A stretch of 64,000 bases of DNA from assembly GCA_965153455.1 (NCBI GenBank), contig OZ234504.1, positions 11,966,001-12,030,000 on the forward strand, written 5' to 3'. Source of the stretch: Sphagnum compactum. Taxonomy: Eukaryota > Bryophyta > Sphagnopsida > Sphagnales. Below the pieces are notes generated by a model. That model saw nothing but the letters and a program-made list of their open reading frames with translations. It had not been told where the DNA came from and made no database searches. The translations under genes were made by a program, and so were the position numbers. Shown here piece after piece: positions 61,379-64,000 of the stretch; the first letter of the stretch is position 1; each line of letters begins with the position of its first letter.

Positions 61379-61740
61379 ACATTTTGATCACACTGGCCAG
61401 AGCTGACTTGAGCTTGAAAAGAAATCTCATCCGTTGAAAACAGGGTATTTAAAATATTCATCCATTGGATGGAAACTGTAGTTTGTCCCAATCCAGAAGT
61501 TGGGAAGGAGGATCACGCAGAGAATATTCGCGCGGAATATTGGGGCTGCCGGGTGGGGGGGGGGGTGTTTTGGTGTTCCCCCCACCCACGCCCCTACCCC
61601 CCCCGGCCCCCCGGGCACGGCACTTGGGAGCATGCGGACCGTCCGATGTGGCGTAGATGAACGGTCGCTTTTTAATTTTAGTTTCCGGTTACTTGAGAGG
61701 CGCCCCAGAATATGGGAATACGGGAGATTCGCACCTCCAG

Positions 61741-61860
61741 CGCCGACCAATGAGAGCGGACGTCCCGAGGTGTCGACCAATGAGAGCGTATGTCCCGAGG
61801 TGTCGACCAATAAGAGCGTATGTCCGGCAGTCGCCGCCAATGAGAGCGTTAGGTACCCCC
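61741..61860 (+). promoter_or_regulatory. Four CCAAT boxes at exact 30-bp spacing
   Basis: CCAAT pentamers start at 61747, 61777, 61807 and 61837. Each is followed by GAGAGCG or AAGAGCG, and the 30-bp units also share a CGTCCCGAGGTGTCGA-type link. CCAAT is the NF-Y binding core. The cluster ends about 110 bp before the ATG at 61948, so it is well placed as a proximal promoter. One unit contains a GGACGTCC palindrome (about 61758-61765). Confidence 0.7.
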
Positions 61861-61947
61861 GTGCTGCTTGCCGGCCTATTGCCTTTGCGTTTGCGTTTGC
61901 CTTTGTTTGTACACCAGTTCTCCTCTTCCTCCTCCTCCGTCGCAGCG

Positions 61948-62321
61948 ATGGTGGATTTGCTTCTGCACGCGGCTGCAATGCCGCCGCTGCTGAAATCGCC
62001 CTGCCAGGACTCTCTTCTGTCTCATCCTATCGTTCCTGCTGCTGCTGCGCACAACAACCGCCGCCTCAAAAGAAGACAGCAGCAACAACAACAGCACTGC
62101 GCCGTGCCGCTCGCTTTTGCGGCACATCAATCCGTCGATAAACCATGGAGCAGTTGTCGTATTTCTTCCGATGCATTCGCACATCAATCCGTCGATAAAA
62201 CGTGGAGCAGTTCTCGTCTTTCTTGCGATGGACCTCGGGGCGCACTTTCCGATGCTGGCAAGCGGATGTCCGCCTTGCAGTCGTCCAGGTTCAAAGAACA
62301 ACCACTGCACCTTTGGAGTAG
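61948..62321 (+). CDS. First exon of an unrecognised gene
   Basis: The ATG at 61948 opens about 125 codons up to a plausible donor (AGTAG/GTCTTTT at 62321-62322); beyond it the frame runs into TC-rich sequence. The N-terminus is rich in Ala, Ser, Leu, Gln and Arg and nearly free of acidic residues (MVDLLLHAAAMPPLLKSP, then NNRRLKRRQQQQQQ), which would suit a plastid or mitochondrial presequence. A 19-residue unit starting AHQSVDK is duplicated in tandem. Downstream, coding-like open stretches at 62630-62731 and 63410-63610 may be later exons, but phases do not join simply, so the gene model is incomplete and probably extends past the window. The frame is also open upstream of 61948; that ATG was chosen because it follows the CCAAT cluster. 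Confidence 0.4.
62122..62235 (+). repeat. 57-nt coding tandem duplication
   Basis: Positions 62122-62178 and 62179-62235 are two copies of a 19-codon unit (AHQSVDK, then WSS-R-S-D). The duplication is an exact multiple of three, and the differences leave the core AHQSVDK unchanged. Confidence 0.8.
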
Positions 62322-64000
62322 GTCTTTTCTTTCTTTCTGTCTGTCTGTTTCTCCTCCTCTCCCTACTCTCTCTCTCTCTCTCTCTCCCCCGGTCGCTCCC
62401 TTATTTCGTTTCGCTATTCTGTCATTTTGCGTGTCCTGCTGCTGCTTCTTCCCTCCCTCCCTCTTCAATGAGACAGCCTTTAGAGCTCTATCATCAAAGC
62501 AGTTTTTGTTGTTTCCCTCTTTTGGTCTTTGTGCACTTTTCTTTCTTGATCTCTTTGCTGAGGACATTTGGAAAAGCGGTGCCAAATTTCTCTGAAACTC
62601 TCTACAAGGCAAAAGCCTCTACTATATTCAATGTCATCGATTAGCCGGTTTGTGACCTTACCTTCAGAAACTTCTGTGGATCTTGCGAAAGATGATCCAA
62701 GTGTATGGAATGATGGTTGTCGTTATAGATAGGGTCTGAAAGTAAGATCGCATGTTGTTGTTGCTGCTACTACAATTCTTGTGCACACGGTTAAGAATAC
62801 TTTTGTCTGAAATTGCGGCTGCATTTTCTTTATGAAAGAATCTCTTTGTTGCTGGTGGTGACAAAGGTGCAGTGTTGACCTAGTCTTACAAATGTTCAAG
62901 AACTATCTATGGTGGCATGCATTCGTTGGGAAATTGTAGGGTATGTATCCACTCCCCAAAGGAAGAAGCCTTTGCTGCAAATCGATTCATCTCATGACAG
63001 CATGTTTTCTTATGAAATGGAGCACCTTTGGAGCCCTGCATTGTGTGCCCGATTATGGTTGTGATTCATATCTACAGGTCAATTTTGGAGACAAGAGGAA
63101 TTAGACAAGAGCATGTCTTCTGCTGAGAGCCTTTCTTCTCTCTTTTTTTCCCAATTTTGACTTCAATCCCTAGGATTGGAGCATGGACATCTCTGCCAGA
63201 GGAAGGGTTCTTGGCAGGAATAGTTAGCTGCAAAAAGTATTTGTTGCACACACAGGTGTAAAAAGGTTGCTACTTTGCACATCACCATTTTGACATCAGT
63301 TTTTGTTACACTTCAATTTACTTGTTCTTCTCTTCCACTAAACCTAACAAATACCTGATAGTTATAGGTATGCAAAGCAGATGTTTAATTTTGTATCCTT
63401 TGTGTGCAGGGCATGTATGTACAGCCTCTGGGCAGGGCAGTGCTGGCAAAGCAGCACCTGATGAAGAAGATCCAAAATCTGTACCTGAGCAAACACCACC
63501 CTCTGAGAGGACTGCTGACTCACAGTTCCGAGTACATCTTTTCACCATACTGTCACCACCACTTTCTGTATCAGATAATTGGTGCAGATTACTATGCCAG
63601 GATCTTTAGTCTTGTGTTGGTCGGTGATGGGTCATTTTCTTATGGTTTCCCAGGCACTTAGCTCCATTTAGAAGAAGTCACCAGTCTAGTATTTCTTTGA
63701 GTGTAGTTCAAACAGTCACAGATTCATACATGCAGGACTCTTTTTGCATAACCCTAAACTGCTGATTGGAGGCAGGATAGTTCAAGTTCCAAGCTTCAGT
63801 TGCTACTGGTGTTTTCAATTTCATACTTACAATTCATTATGTACATATGTCCAGCTTAGATACCAAGTTTGTGTCAGATGTTTGCATCTTCTACAAATGC
63901 AAGGACTTGATGCTGCACATTTGAATGCCAGCACTTTGGTCTTTGTGATCCCAAGTTTTATCTGGTAGAAGTTGTGTATAAGAGTATCTTCCCATGGTAG
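62322..64000. other. Probable intron(s) and further exons, window edge
   Basis: It starts with a TC-rich tract (62322-62400) as expected for an intron start or leader. A segment after a TGTGTGCAG acceptor at 63409 is open in two frames. One reads GMYVQPLGRAVLAKQHLMKK and stays open to 63661. The other reads HVCTASGQGSAGKAAPDEED and ends near 63609. I cannot choose between them. Nothing else is recognisable up to 64000. Confidence 0.35.

Noticed and set aside
61427-61978. Minus-strand 183-codon frame over the CCAAT cluster
   Set aside because: Its repeated TSGHTLSLVD-like segment is only the translation of the 30-bp promoter repeat (an exact 10-codon period).

Overview
The window looks like nuclear DNA of a land plant. 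It has spliced genes with GT-AG introns, an AT-rich intergenic background full of homopolymers, microsatellites and minisatellites, an autonomous Helitron, and a plant-specific STOP1-type zinc-finger gene. An M32 (Taq-type) carboxypeptidase gene, which I do not associate with flowering plants, makes a non-seed plant (moss, liverwort, lycophyte or fern) the better guess. Species cannot be read from the sequence.

Layout. Positions 1-1166 hold unassigned sequence. Positions 1167-9181 are one 8.0-kb Helitron with recognisable ends and a four-exon Rep-helicase gene. That gene is dead: it has five in-frame stop codons but no frameshift. A second, 711-bp non-autonomous Helitron of the same family (5358-6068) sits inside its Rep domain, and its boundaries are exact to the base. 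Positions 9182-21600 are AT-rich spacer with one CACTA-like MITE (19854-20007). A 43-bp tandem array (about 21606-22036) runs up to the start of an IND1/NUBPL gene (22116-25146, eight exons), a mitochondrial Fe-S carrier for complex I assembly. After another spacer comes an intronless M32 carboxypeptidase gene (28182-29855), followed by two tandem-repeat tracts and a short two-exon gene of unknown function (31640-32776).

Positions 32777-44521 are mostly spacer. They contain a large minisatellite (about 38336-39087), two copies of a dispersed repeat, and a purine-rich array that leads into the probable promoter/5' UTR of a STOP1-like C2H2 transcription factor (44522-46811, two exons). Positions 46812-57700 are AT-rich spacer with a 1.3-kb CACTA-like element (53034-54342). 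Three in-phase exons of an unrecognised gene lie at 57709-59141. Near the right edge, four CCAAT boxes spaced at exactly 30 bp (61747-61841) precede the first exon of another unrecognised gene (ATG at 61948) that probably runs off the window.

The host genes look like independent single genes: mitochondrial Fe-S assembly, peptide turnover, and acid/aluminium-stress transcription. I see no operon-like or clustered pathway. The most informative structure is the nested Helitron pair, which shows precise insertion, probable trans-mobilisation and terminal mosaicism in one locus.
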